DNA of 64,000 nucleotides, taken from assembly GCA_910588195.1 (NCBI GenBank), contig CAJUPN010000006.1, forward strand, positions 3,544 to 67,543, in the 5' to 3' direction. The notes below the pieces were generated by a model. It did no database searches. It saw nothing but the letters and a program-made list of their open reading frames with translations, and was not told where the DNA came from. This document shows, piece after piece, positions 45,882 to 54,397 of the stretch; position 1 is the stretch's first letter, and each line of letters begins with the position of its first letter. Source of the stretch: an uncultured Bacilli bacterium (GTDB taxonomy: Bacteria > Bacillota_I > Bacilli_A > RF39 > UBA660). A program made the translations under genes and the position numbers.

Positions 45882-46265
45882 TAAATCTTCACAATGACAA
45901 TGTTCACATTTACATTCATTATTTTCTGAAATATTTTCATTGCAATTACATTCATCATCACAAGTACATTCATTTTCACAATTACATTCATCATCACAAG
46001 TACATTCATTTTCACAATTACATTCATCATCACAAGTACATTCATTTTCACACTTGCAAGTATTTATAACTTCATTTTCTAAATTTTCTTCTTCTATTGC
46101 TATTGCATATACAGGACAAGCATCAATTGCATTTCTTGTTTCGTCAGTAATGTCATCACCTATAACAGTTGATAATCCATCATCATTAAAGTCAAAATTA
46201 TTTGGCGCAATAGCGACACAAGCTCCACATGCTATACATTTATCTTGATCAACTCTTAACTTCAT
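45867..46265 (-). CDS. Ferredoxin with a Cys-rich, metallothionein-like tail
   Basis: Residues 1-60 form a single-cluster 4Fe-4S ferredoxin: DKCIACGACVAIAP (Cys10, 13, 16) and the last ligand Cys50 in DACPVYAIAI. From residue 70 on there is an acidic tail with 18 cysteines in CxC pairs, largely three exact copies of CENECTCDDECN, then NECKCEHCHCED. Normal ferredoxins of this type stop near residue 60-65. The tail looks like a metallothionein-like metal store or a second cluster-binding region. The gene stands alone between trmL and the 46372 gene, with AAGGAGAGAT before the ATG. The electron partners are unknown. Confidence 0.85.
   Translation of the reverse strand: MKLRVDQDKCIACGACVAIAPNNFDFNDDGLSTVIGDDITDETRNAIDACPVYAIAIEEENLENEVINTCKCENECTCDDECNCENECTCDDECNCENECTCDDECNCNENISENNECKCEHCHCEDLEEAA
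45945..46052 (-). repeat. 3 x 36-bp exact coding repeat
   Basis: Three perfect 36-bp units inside the ferredoxin gene encode the Cys-rich repeat. Perfect DNA identity suggests recent slippage or duplication, so copy number may vary among strains. Confidence 0.95.
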
Positions 46266-46371
46266 AATTATCTCTCCTTATAAACTTAATTATACAGATT
46301 TACAGCTAAAAAAACAACTTCTATATACAAAAATAGACATATTATGATAAAATTTTAATAGGGTGAAAAGT

Positions 46372-47292
46372 ATGCAAAGCAGAATGGATAAATATAATAG
46401 TTCTGATATTGCTTATAAATCAAGGACACAAAAAAATCAAGATTTATATGAAGATGTCAAAACTAGCTCACTAAAAGATTTTGATGTTAATTCGAATTTT
46501 TCTGTAATAGATGCTGATGCTGATAGTATTGATATCTCCAAATTAGGAAAAATTTTAGACGAAAAATACAACGAGTACACCCCAAAAAGAAGAAGTATTG
46601 AAGTTCCTGCATACGAAGAAGAACCAATAGTTAGTCAACCTCTTGTTGATACCAAAGAATATGATATAAATGCAATTTTACAAAAAGCCAAACAAGGTAA
46701 AAATGTTGATTATAATAAAGAACGATTAAAAAAAGTTCGAGAAGCTCAATATGAAATATTAAACAATTTAGACTTGGAATTAAAAAAAGTTGAAGATGCC
46801 AAGAAAAATAGTGAGAGAAAAGCAGAAGAAGACAACTTAATGAACTTAATCAATACCATCACGCAATTAGAAATAAAAAATAAGGAAGAATCAAAGAAAA
46901 AAGACAATGATAGCTCTCTTTCGTTATTTAGTGATTTAATAGAAGAATCAAACACTGAGGATCAAGAAGAAAAATTACCGCCAATGAGTGATGTTACACA
47001 AACACAAAAAGAAATACGACTAGTTGTGATAGATCCTGAAAAGGCAAAAGAAATAGAAAAAGAGAATGAAGAAAAAAATTCAGAAAATAAAGAAGAGAAC
47101 CGCGAAGAAAAGGTTGAAAAAACTTTATCTAAGTTGAATATTGATTTATCTTCTTATGATGATTTTTCTGACATTTCAAAACAAGATACAGGGACAATAA
47201 TTATAAAGATAATTATCTTTATAATCATAATAGCTCTTGTAGTTGGAGCAGTTTATATTCTTAACGTGCTATTAAATTTAGGATTGTTTTAA
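46372..47292 (+). CDS. Hypothetical tail-anchored protein
   Basis: ATG 46372 follows AGGGTG. The 306-residue protein is highly charged with a long Lys/Glu-rich coiled-coil-like middle (LDLELKKVEDAKKNSERKAE). It has a single C-terminal TM helix (about 275-300, IIIKIIIFIIIIALVVGAVY). No catalytic motif is visible. It lies upstream of yunB in the same direction but a hairpin separates them. It may be a membrane-attached scaffold. Confidence 0.6.
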   Translation: MQSRMDKYNSSDIAYKSRTQKNQDLYEDVKTSSLKDFDVNSNFSVIDADADSIDISKLGKILDEKYNEYTPKRRSIEVPAYEEEPIVSQPLVDTKEYDINAILQKAKQGKNVDYNKERLKKVREAQYEILNNLDLELKKVEDAKKNSERKAEEDNLMNLINTITQLEIKNKEESKKKDNDSSLSLFSDLIEESNTEDQEEKLPPMSDVTQTQKEIRLVVIDPEKAKEIEKENEEKNSENKEENREEKVEKTLSKLNIDLSSYDDFSDISKQDTGTIIIKIIIFIIIIALVVGAVYILNVLLNLGLF

Positions 47293-47308
47293 AAACAGTC
47301 CTTTTTTC
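47281..47308 (+). terminator. Terminator after the tail-anchored gene
   Basis: GGATTGTTTT pairs with AAAACAGTCC (one G-T) and is followed by T6; it overlaps the stop codon. Confidence 0.7.
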
Positions 47309-47320
47309 ATATAATTAATT

Positions 47321-48010
47321 ATGAAAAAATTTAAAACTAAAACTCTAAAAAATAGCCATAATGAAATATTAATTCTCTTAATAATTTGTACAGTCATAAT
47401 GTTTTTTAATTATTATAATAAGAATATCTCTCCTAAAATTTTAAATATTGCATCTACAAAAATTGAAGAAATAACAAATCTATATATAAAAAATAATATT
47501 GTCCCCGAATATGTTGATTTAGATAAATTAATAAATCTGAACAAAAATAAAAAAGATGAGATACTATATGTTGATATAAACACAACATATGCTAATGAAA
47601 TAATGGTAAATGTCGTAAAAAAGATACAACAAAATATTTTTGAATTTAATATAAATGATACTATTATGAAAAAATATCAAAATAATACATATATAAAAGT
47701 TCCATTATTTTTAGCAGATGATGGAGTGCTAATAAATAATCTTGGTCCAAAAATACCAGTAAAAATAAATTTTTATGAACATGCTTTTGGTAATATTGAA
47801 GTTGAATTAGAAGATTACGGAATTAACAATGCCATTTTAAAAATTTTTTTAGAAGTAACTTTAGAACAGAAAATATATATACCATATAAAGAAGAAAAGT
47901 TAAATAAAACATTTAGGCTACTTATTGGATCAAAAGTAATAACAGGAACAGTACCTAGTATATATGGCGGGTCTTTGAATAAAACATCTGATAACCTGTC
48001 AACTGTATAA
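47321..48010 (+). CDS. yunB: YunB-like sporulation protein
   Basis: This 229-residue protein has an N-terminal membrane helix (about 15-30) and an external domain. YunB traits are EILYVDINTTYANEIMVNVV, LGPKIPVKINFYEHAFGNIE, the DYGINNAILKIFLEV strand, and a C-terminal TGTVPSIYGG. In Bacillus, YunB is made in the mother cell under sigma-E and is needed for normal sporulation. The match is good by eye. Together with CotF-like and SleB-like genes it points to a sporulating ancestor or present sporulation. yutD lies two genes downstream, as in Bacillus neighbourhoods. Confidence 0.8.
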   Translation: MKKFKTKTLKNSHNEILILLIICTVIMFFNYYNKNISPKILNIASTKIEEITNLYIKNNIVPEYVDLDKLINLNKNKKDEILYVDINTTYANEIMVNVVKKIQQNIFEFNINDTIMKKYQNNTYIKVPLFLADDGVLINNLGPKIPVKINFYEHAFGNIEVELEDYGINNAILKIFLEVTLEQKIYIPYKEEKLNKTFRLLIGSKVITGTVPSIYGGSLNKTSDNLSTV

Positions 48011-48065
48011 TTACTTTTCTTTTATTATAAAATATGATATTATGTATTATAGTAGGGTGATAGCG

Positions 48066-48884
48066 ATGGTAACCAAATATGTAGATAAATACTTTATAAA
48101 CCCAGCTATAGAAAATGGGATACAATCTTATATACTTTATACAGAGGGAAAAACTTATCCTCCACTATTTACATTTGAAATGAATGTAATAAAAGTATTA
48201 ACAATAATATACGGTGAAAAAAGTATTTTACTACCATACAAGATTGATAACGAAAAGGCTTTTGAATGTAATCTGCTCATGTATGATTTGAAAGAAAATG
48301 ATATGAAGAATTTTATAAAATACATGAATGAGTATTATGCATTTATGAAAAATTATAAATCAGAAAAGAAAGCTACAGGATTAACTACTGAAATAGAAAA
48401 AATTCTACTAGAAATGATAATAAAAAGAAGTAAAAGGAAAGAGTTTACTCAAAAAGAAATTTCTGAATTTGATCGAATATTTAATCCAATAGAAGGAAAT
48501 TTGAAAAAAATTAAATCTTTAGTTTCCGCTAATAATGGCTTAATTGTCAGAGCATGGGAAAATAATAAATTAGAATTAAGTAATACTCAATTAAGAATGA
48601 TAGCGGTAAATCCAAATTTATTAGATAGTAATCTTTACTCCAAATATGGGTACAATATAAAAACAATTGCTTCTTTAAGCGAAGAAGAAATTGAAAAAAT
48701 AAATCATGTTATCACCATTGAAGAAAATAGAATTAATATAGAACCAGAACATAAAACTATTTTTAAAAGAGGAAAAATTGTTTTTACAACTGGAAATGGT
48801 TTTGTTGATAAACTAATGTTGCTTAGTATAATTGCAACAGAATTAATGATAGGCGTAATAATTGCGTCGATTATAGGGGGATAA
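48066..48884 (+). CDS. Hypothetical protein with C-terminal membrane helix
   Basis: ATG 48066 follows AGGGTG; the frame extends upstream without a site. The 272-residue protein is soluble in its N-terminal 240 residues and ends with a TM helix (LMLLSIIATELMIGVIIASI). The central part is Lys/Glu-rich and helical. No family is recognised. It lies between yunB and yutD, and its stop is 1 nt before the yutD start, so co-translation is likely. Confidence 0.6.
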   Translation: MVTKYVDKYFINPAIENGIQSYILYTEGKTYPPLFTFEMNVIKVLTIIYGEKSILLPYKIDNEKAFECNLLMYDLKENDMKNFIKYMNEYYAFMKNYKSEKKATGLTTEIEKILLEMIIKRSKRKEFTQKEISEFDRIFNPIEGNLKKIKSLVSANNGLIVRAWENNKLELSNTQLRMIAVNPNLLDSNLYSKYGYNIKTIASLSEEEIEKINHVITIEENRINIEPEHKTIFKRGKIVFTTGNGFVDKLMLLSIIATELMIGVIIASIIGG

Positions 48885-48885
48885 A

Positions 48886-49164
48886 ATGGAAGTTAAATTA
48901 AATGAAAAAGAGTATCAGATAGTTAAGAACTATCGTGATGGCTATGATGAAGAAACTGTTAAAGATAAAGTTACTGAATATTTTAGTGATTTTGACTATA
49001 TATTTGGAGATTGGGCTTACGGAAAATTAAGATTAAAAGGTTTTTATAAAAAAGATAATAAAAAGGTAACAAAAATAAATAATATTGAAGATTTAGATAA
49101 GTATATAAAAAATAATTGTGCTTATAATTGTAAATATTTTTTGTTAGAAAAGAAACAAGGTTAG
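48886..49164 (+). CDS. yutD: YutD family protein
   Basis: The 92-residue protein matches YutD (DUF1027): YQIVKNYRDGYDEETVKDKV, DFDYIFGDWAYGKLRLKGFY and CAYNCKYFLLEKK at the end. These are the conserved blocks. The function is unknown in all bacteria I know of. GGGGGA precedes the ATG. Its position near yunB mirrors Bacillus. Confidence 0.9.
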   Translation: MEVKLNEKEYQIVKNYRDGYDEETVKDKVTEYFSDFDYIFGDWAYGKLRLKGFYKKDNKKVTKINNIEDLDKYIKNNCAYNCKYFLLEKKQG

Positions 49165-49181
49165 GTTAGTGAGGGAATAAT

Positions 49182-50099
49182 ATGAACGATAATGTACAAA
49201 TATTAAACAAAAATGGCGATATGATGTCTGTGGAAGGAATTGCACATATTCATATTCCAGCTAGTAATAAAAAATATTTATTTTATACATTAAATGAAAA
49301 AGTAGATAATGATTTAACTAAGATTTATATTGCTGAAGAAAAAGAGGATGGAACATCATCAGCAATAAACGATGAAGAATGGGACGACATCAGAAAGAAA
49401 ATGGTGAGAATTTCTCATAAAGAAGAATTAACTGATATAAATTATCTTCCTTTTGGAGACAATACATTTAATGTTGGAGAAGCAAAGAAATTAGCTGTAA
49501 CATCTGTTGCTAAACAAGCATTTAAAGATGCCCAAGCGACACATACTATTTCAACAAATCAAACTGAAACACCAGTTGTTGAAGGGTCATCATCATTCTT
49601 TACAACACCAATTGAAAATAATGCACCAGTGGAATCACAAACTAATCAAAATATTTTTGATAACCCAATAACACCAGAAACAAGCACTGTTCCTGTACAA
49701 AATGATTCAATTTCAGGAACTCCTGAGGTTTCTACAGAAATTAATCAACCAGCTACTTCAGTAGAAAATAACATTCTAACAGAAACAATGGTAAACGCAC
49801 CAGAAGTTGCACCATCACCAGTGGAATCAATTGTTGAAAACAATCAACAAATACCTGATATAAATGTTGGTAATGGCATGAATCAAGAGATGCCAGTTGA
49901 ACAAGCTCCAATTTCTGTACCAGAATCTATCGAACAAATACCTAATACAGTGTTCGAAGTGGCGACAGATAATAATGTTCAAGAAAATATTATAGAAACA
50001 CAAGAAGTCAAAGAACAAAAGGGATTGATTTCTGATGAAGATGCTTTAAAGGCTATTGAAGTTATTCAAGATTACATAGAGCAAGAAGAAGCAGCATAA
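49182..50099 (+). CDS. DUF1292-like N-terminus plus low-complexity tail, 305 aa
   Basis: Residues 1-110 are a beta-rich unit similar to DUF1292 (MSVEGIAHIHIPASNKKYLF, then TKIYIAEEKEDG and an EWDDIRKKMVRISH helix). Residues 120-280 are low-complexity Pro/Glu/Asn/Val-rich repeats such as PVESIVENNQQIPDINV. The end is a short helix DALKAIEVIQDYIEQEE. It lacks a signal or membrane segment, yet the tail looks like a flexible linker. Its end resembles the start of the next gene. The function is unknown. Confidence 0.6.
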   Translation: MNDNVQILNKNGDMMSVEGIAHIHIPASNKKYLFYTLNEKVDNDLTKIYIAEEKEDGTSSAINDEEWDDIRKKMVRISHKEELTDINYLPFGDNTFNVGEAKKLAVTSVAKQAFKDAQATHTISTNQTETPVVEGSSSFFTTPIENNAPVESQTNQNIFDNPITPETSTVPVQNDSISGTPEVSTEINQPATSVENNILTETMVNAPEVAPSPVESIVENNQQIPDINVGNGMNQEMPVEQAPISVPESIEQIPNTVFEVATDNNVQENIIETQEVKEQKGLISDEDALKAIEVIQDYIEQEEAA

Positions 50100-50112
50100 T
50101 AGGAGGTTTTTT

Positions 50113-51030
50113 ATGAGTTTAAAAGAAACAGTAAATTTAGAAGAAGCAAAAAAAGTCTTAGACCAATTACAACAATATATAAAAGGAAAAAGTCTACAAA
50201 AACAGACTAAGCAAAATAATGGAGTAATCCAAGAGATTCCTTTAGCAAGTCAACCTGCAGTACAAAGTGATCATCTTGTAGAAGAATCAGTACTTCAGCC
50301 AATAGAAGGACAAAATTTATCTACAGACAAAATTGAGAATGCAGATCAAGTTTTAGCTCCTGAAAATCATCCACAAGACGTAATGATGACTTTCGGTTCA
50401 AGTGAGTTAAATTTAGGAAATAATCCATCATACAATCCCGCCTACACAAATACAGGTTTACAAACAGCTCCGTCCGATATTGAGGATAATAGTCTAATAA
50501 ATAATTCTGAAGGACAATTAAATTCAGATAACTATAGTGATTTAAATAATAAAACGGTGGAGGGACAAAATGGTGAAGAAAATAGCTTAGTGAAACCACT
50601 ATCAGATGCATCTTTAAACAGTTATCCTCAAGGTCTGGAGTCAGCAAGTACTAGTGTTTTAGATTTAAATAATGGTGCCTTAACCGCACAAACAGAAACA
50701 GTTACATCTCAATTACAACAAGAACCATTAGAACAACCTGATCTTATTCAAGAACAACAATCTACAATAAACAACACTACTTCACCTACTGAATATGAAA
50801 ATGGTAATATGAGTGGAGTAGAAACAATTCCTGATATTGTAATGCCAAGTGGTGGAATTGAAGATAAGGGTGCATACCAAGCAAGTACAAATGGAGCACA
50901 AGCTGTGATTCAAGATGTGACTCCAGTTGCAAGTGATACAAGTGTTGTATTACCAAATGGAATAACAGAAGAAATTGCTAATGGAGATACATTAGTTGTT
51001 GGACCTGATTCATTTGGTCCATCTAGATAG
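50113..51030 (+). CDS. Low-complexity protein, 305 aa
   Basis: The protein starts with a helix (EEAKKVLDQLQQYIKGKSLQ), then is Asn/Gln/Ser/Glu-rich disordered sequence throughout. It has no signal, membrane segment or motif. AGGAGGT precedes the ATG, 13 nt after the previous gene. The two genes are both 305 codons and share a helical YI-ending segment (end of the first, start of the second). It is probably an intrinsically disordered partner of the upstream gene product. Confidence 0.6.
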   Translation: MSLKETVNLEEAKKVLDQLQQYIKGKSLQKQTKQNNGVIQEIPLASQPAVQSDHLVEESVLQPIEGQNLSTDKIENADQVLAPENHPQDVMMTFGSSELNLGNNPSYNPAYTNTGLQTAPSDIEDNSLINNSEGQLNSDNYSDLNNKTVEGQNGEENSLVKPLSDASLNSYPQGLESASTSVLDLNNGALTAQTETVTSQLQQEPLEQPDLIQEQQSTINNTTSPTEYENGNMSGVETIPDIVMPSGGIEDKGAYQASTNGAQAVIQDVTPVASDTSVVLPNGITEEIANGDTLVVGPDSFGPSR

Positions 51031-51061
51031 AAAGTATAGGTATAAAACCTATACTTTTTTC
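51031..51061 (+). terminator. Terminator after the 50113 gene
   Basis: The 11-bp stem AAAGTATAGGT/ACCTATACTTT has a 5-nt loop and a T run. Confidence 0.9.
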
Positions 51062-51073
51062 ATATTTATTATT

Positions 51074-51913
51074 ATGGAAAACATAATTTCGTATTACTAC
51101 AATTTAAGAGTTGATAACTATAAACTTATTAACAATGTATTTATTTTTGAATCTAATCATTATTTGTTTATAGCAAAAGAAATAAAGGATCTAGATATGT
51201 TTAAGCAAATTATAAGCATTAACAGTGATTTTTACATGCCTTTAATTAATAAAGATGGTGAGTTTAGTTTTGAATACAATAACAAGAAGTATACTTTATT
51301 TAAAGCTGATAATCCATCATTAAAAGTAGATAATAATTTTAAGTTAATTCCAGTTATGCAAAATGTAGAAATAGATTATTCTAAAATTTGGATAAACAAT
51401 ATTGATTATTTTATAAAAAAAATAACAGAAATGGAACACTCTGAAATTGAAAAAGTAAATTATTTAAACTACTATATTGGAATGTCAGAAAATGCAGTTA
51501 TTATTAATGAAAAAGGAAAAAAAATGAGTGGTTTAGCAAGAATAACTGTATCACATTATCGAATATGTTATCCTAATTATGCTTTAACGTACAATGATCC
51601 GACAGAATTAACATTGGATTTTATATCAAGAGATTTAGCTGAATATATTAAAACAAAGTTTTTCTTTGATAAAATAGATATTAACGAGGTGATAGAACTT
51701 TTAAATAGATACAATATAAATGATAAAGAGATCATGTTCTTTTTAGCAAGACTTCTATATCCTACATATTATTTTGATGCAATAACCGAAAATAATATTG
51801 AAAAACAAAAAATAATTATAGAAAAAAGAGAAAAATATGAACATTTTCTCTCTCTTATTTTAAACAATTTAAAAACAAACAATATAATGATAAATATAAG
51901 TTGGCTTAAATAA
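51074..51913 (+). CDS. Probable YutH/CotS-like kinase-fold spore protein
   Basis: ATG 51074 is used because the 5' extension overlaps the terminator and previous gene. No strong ribosome binding site is visible. The 279-residue protein lacks the catalytic motifs of active kinases. It shows the layout of YutH-like proteins: EIEKVNYLNYYIGMSENAV, then YNDPTELTLDFISRDLAEYI, and FLARLLYPTYYFDA near the C terminus. In Bacillus, YutH is a spore-associated protein. The yunB/yutD/yutI-like context supports this call. Alternative: an unrelated aminoglycoside-phosphotransferase-fold protein. Confidence 0.6.
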   Translation: MENIISYYYNLRVDNYKLINNVFIFESNHYLFIAKEIKDLDMFKQIISINSDFYMPLINKDGEFSFEYNNKKYTLFKADNPSLKVDNNFKLIPVMQNVEIDYSKIWINNIDYFIKKITEMEHSEIEKVNYLNYYIGMSENAVIINEKGKKMSGLARITVSHYRICYPNYALTYNDPTELTLDFISRDLAEYIKTKFFFDKIDINEVIELLNRYNINDKEIMFFLARLLYPTYYFDAITENNIEKQKIIIEKREKYEHFLSLILNNLKTNNIMINISWLK

Positions 51914-52180
51914 TTATAATTCTATATTTATAACTCCTTTGCAATTTGGAACAACTTCTTTAATTGCTTCATATATGTTATCTTGAATCGTAAAATCTTG
52001 AAAAATACAGGAAGCACAAGCACCATATAATTTTACATAGACATATTCTTCCTCGTATTTTACAAATTCAATATCACCACCATCACTGTTTAGATATGGT
52101 CGTAGTTGATTAATTATTTCTCTAATTTGTTCAGTTTCTAAATTTTCATTGTCTATGTTTTTCTTTTTCATTTTTTTCAC
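51914..52180 (-). CDS. NifU-like iron-sulfur scaffold (YutI-like)
   Basis: The 88-residue protein is a NifU C-terminal domain: LRPYLNSDGGDIEFVKYEEE, then VKLYGACASCIFQDFTIQ with the CxxC, and VVPNCKGVINIEL at the end. It should bind or deliver a 4Fe-4S cluster in the cytoplasm. It is convergent with the YutH-like gene and has AGGTGA before the ATG. Similar proteins are usually single-domain in Firmicutes. Confidence 0.9.
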   Translation of the reverse strand: MKKMKKKNIDNENLETEQIREIINQLRPYLNSDGGDIEFVKYEEEYVYVKLYGACASCIFQDFTIQDNIYEAIKEVVPNCKGVINIEL

Positions 52181-52292
52181 CTAAAAAAATTATATCATGT
52201 TATAGCTAAAAATAAAATTAATATTAAGTTAGCTAAAAAACATTATATACAAAGCAACGTATTTTTGCTATAATTATAAGTGAGGTGCAATT

Positions 52293-52646
52293 ATGGAAGA
52301 CTTAAAAGTCGGAAGTGTTGTGAAAGGCGAGGTTACTGGAGTAGAAACATACGGTATCTTTGTTAAGATTAATGACGAGTATAATGGACTTGTACACATA
52401 TCTGAAATGTCAGAAAAGTTTGTAAAAGACGTTCATAAGTTTGCTGAGATAGGAGAAGTTATATACGTAGAAATAAAGAATATTGACACAAAGAGTAAAA
52501 AGTGTATACTGTCAATTAAAGATCTTAATTATAGAATTGATGACGATAAAAAAGTAAAGGAATCGGTTCGTGGCTTTAGTCCTTTAAAGCAACACTTACC
52601 AATTTGGATAGAGAAAAAGTATACAGAACTACATCCAAAAAAATAA
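52293..52646 (+). CDS. S1-domain RNA-binding protein (CvfD/YugI-like)
   Basis: This 117-residue protein has one S1 fold at residues 1-75 (VGSVVKGEVTGVETYGIFVK, NGLVHISEMSEKFV, KKCILSIKDLNY). A short tail contains GFSPLKQHLPIWIEKKY. The domain plus tail match the general stress protein 13 (YugI/CvfD) group, which binds RNA and associates with ribosomes. GTGAGGTG precedes the ATG. It is the last gene before the tRNA cluster. Confidence 0.85.
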   Translation: MEDLKVGSVVKGEVTGVETYGIFVKINDEYNGLVHISEMSEKFVKDVHKFAEIGEVIYVEIKNIDTKSKKCILSIKDLNYRIDDDKKVKESVRGFSPLKQHLPIWIEKKYTELHPKK

Positions 52647-52693
52647 AACTATCCTTTTTTAGGAGAAAAATAACATATAAAACAAAAAAATAA

Positions 52694-52723
52694 TTGACAT
52701 GTTAAAATACACTGTGTTATAAT
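52694..52723 (+). promoter_or_regulatory. Promoter of the tRNA cluster
   Basis: A consensus TTGACA and TATAAT are spaced by 18 nt, 26 nt before the first tRNA. It is the best sigma-A-type promoter in the window. Confidence 0.85.
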
Positions 52724-52748
52724 CAATTTGTTCCTGTCAAAGGAATAC

Positions 52749-52839
52749 GGAGAAATACCCAAGTCCGGTTGAAGGGACTGGTCTTGAAAACCAGGAGGTC
52801 GGCAACGGCGCGGGGGTTCGAATCCCTCTTTCTCCGCCA
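52749..52839 (+). tRNA. tRNA-Ser (TGA)
   Basis: The acceptor is GGAGAAA, with a long variable arm and anticodon loop CTTGAAA. The 3' CCA is encoded. Confidence 0.95.
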
Positions 52840-52856
52840 TTTAGTTTTTTATTTAT

Positions 52857-52933
<77 letters not shown>

Positions 52934-52945
52934 TTTTTATGTTTT

Positions 52946-53022
52946 GGTCCGTTAGTCTAGAGGCCTATGACGTCTGCCTGTCACGCAGAAGATCACGGGT
53001 TCGAATCCCGTACGGACCGCCA
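52946..53022 (+). tRNA. tRNA-Asp (GTC)
   Basis: Acceptor GGTCCGT/ACGGACC, anticodon GTC, CCA encoded. Confidence 0.95.
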
Positions 53023-53029
53023 TTTTTTT

Positions 53030-53105
<76 letters not shown>

Positions 53106-53215
53106 TTTATAATTGCTAGGAAATAGTAGTTTCTATAGTAAAAACTATTGATTTAATAGTAAATTTAATGTATATTAGAGTAGTCTTAAAGAAAAAGACA
53201 ATATGTTGGTGCCTT

Positions 53216-53304
53216 GCCCGAGTGGCGGAATAGGTAGACGCACAGGACTTAAAATCCTGCGGGTGTTAAAGCCCGTGCCGGTTCAAGTCCGGCCTCGGGC
53301 ACCA
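53216..53304 (+). tRNA. tRNA-Leu (TAA)
   Basis: Acceptor GCCCGAG/CTCGGGC, long variable arm, anticodon TAA, CCA encoded. A 110-nt gap precedes it, the longest inside the cluster. Confidence 0.95.
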
Positions 53305-53335
53305 TTTAATTTATTTTTTCAAAACATTGTGTTTT

Positions 53336-53412
53336 GGGCGATTAGCTCAGTTGGTTAGAGCACCTGCCTTACAAGCAGGGGGTCATAGGTTCGAGTCCTA
53401 TATCGCCCACCA
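53336..53412 (+). tRNA. tRNA-Val (TAC)
   Basis: Acceptor GGGCGAT/ATCGCCC, anticodon TAC, CCA encoded. Confidence 0.95.
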
Positions 53413-53418
53413 TTTTTT

Positions 53419-53494
53419 GCCGACATAGCGTAACTGGCAGCGCAACTGACTTGTAATCAGTAGGTTGGGGGTTCGACTCCCTCTGTCGGCACCA
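53419..53494 (+). tRNA. tRNA-Thr (TGT)
   Basis: Acceptor GCCGACA/TGTCGGC, anticodon TGT, CCA encoded. Confidence 0.95.
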
Positions 53495-53501
53495 TCTTTA
53501 T

Positions 53502-53585
53502 GGAGGAATAGCGAAGTGGTCAAACGCGGCAGACTGTAAATCTGTTCTTTCGGGTTCCATGGTTCGAATCCATGTTCCTCCACCA
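53502..53585 (+). tRNA. tRNA-Tyr (GTA)
   Basis: Acceptor GGAGGAA/TTCCTCC, long variable arm, anticodon GTA, CCA encoded. Confidence 0.95.
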
Positions 53586-53594
53586 TCTTCATAT

Positions 53595-53670
53595 TGCCTC
53601 GTAGCCAAGTGGTAAGGCATCAGACTTTGACTCTGACATTCCGATGGTTCGAACCCATCCGAGGCAACCA
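53595..53670 (+). tRNA. tRNA-Gln (TTG)
   Basis: Acceptor TGCCTCG/CGAGGCA with U1-A72, anticodon TTG, CCA encoded. Confidence 0.95.
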
Positions 53671-53687
53671 TCTTATTTTATGTATCT

Positions 53688-53763
53688 GTTCCGTTAGCTC
53701 AGCCGGTAGAGCATCTGACTTTTAATCAGAGGGTCTGGGATTCGAATTCCCAACGGGACACCA
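53688..53763 (+). tRNA. tRNA-Lys (TTT)
   Basis: Acceptor GTTCCGT/ACGGGAC (one U-G), anticodon loop CTTTTAA gives TTT, CCA encoded. It is the last gene of the cluster. Confidence 0.95.
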
Positions 53764-53773
53764 TTTTATAAAT

Positions 53774-53803
53774 AAAAGCAACTTTTATAAAGTTGCTTTT
53801 TTC
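53774..53803 (+). terminator. Terminator of the tRNA cluster
   Basis: The 12-bp stem AAAAGCAACTTT/AAAGTTGCTTTT has a 3-nt loop and ends in a T run. Confidence 0.9.
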
Positions 53804-53835
53804 ATGCGCTGAAGTTAATGTCGGAAAAAAAGGAA

Positions 53836-54261
53836 CTAAATAAATAGTTCCTTCTTATATTTTAAATTTTTATCAGTTACAATAATGCCAAAACCATCAG
53901 TTAACTCTAATATCTCTTCAAATTTATTTTCCATAACTCCGTTATTTGCAATTCTTTTTTTGGGAATCTCAAATTCTTGTCTCTTACCATTTGTAAATGA
54001 TAAACTAATTTTTACAATATCTTTTTTACTGATAAGTCTTTTATATAGGGTTTGTGATTCCTTTGCAAGATCGTCAAGTATTTTTATCATAAAAAAATTT
54101 GCACCCAAATCAGTTGAATTATTAATAACTTTGTAAACCGTTTCATCGCCATCCTCATCAAGATTAGCGATAAAGAAATGATCAAAGTAATCAGAGGATA
54201 CAGAAATTGTTTCGTTGTTGCTTGTCTTTAAATCTATGTTGTATATACATCCTGTACTCAT
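53836..54261 (-). CDS. Hypothetical protein, 141 aa
   Basis: ATG 54261 follows AGGTGAT, giving MSTGCIYNIDLKTSNNE; a longer frame upstream has no site and a hydrophobic stretch that is probably not coding. The protein is mixed alpha/beta and acidic with no recognised motif. It is transcribed away from the restriction endonuclease gene and lies between two tRNA groups. It could belong to a mobile or accessory pocket. Confidence 0.55.
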   Translation of the reverse strand: MSTGCIYNIDLKTSNNETISVSSDYFDHFFIANLDEDGDETVYKVINNSTDLGANFFMIKILDDLAKESQTLYKRLISKKDIVKISLSFTNGKRQEFEIPKKRIANNGVMENKFEEILELTDGFGIIVTDKNLKYKKELFI

Positions 54262-54397
54262 TCTATCACCTATAAAAATTATATCATATATAAGTCCAAT
54301 ATGCAGTAATAAAAAATAAAAAACACAAACAAAATATGACATTTTTTTTAAATTAATAGTGTTAAAATATAAAACATTCATTTAAGGGGGAAAGAAA

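Noticed and set aside
45940..46248. Plus-strand Ser/His-rich ORF over the ferredoxin
   Set aside because: It is the antisense of the Cys repeats; the ferredoxin motif fixes the true strand.
52649..52840. Minus-strand ORF over tRNA-Ser that reads MAEKEGFEPPRRCRPPGF
   Set aside because: This is the well-known false ORF produced by the antisense of a tRNA-Ser gene; the tRNA is certain.
53398..53592. Minus-strand ORF over tRNA-Tyr and tRNA-Thr
   Set aside because: It is antisense to two clear tRNA genes and has no ribosome binding site.
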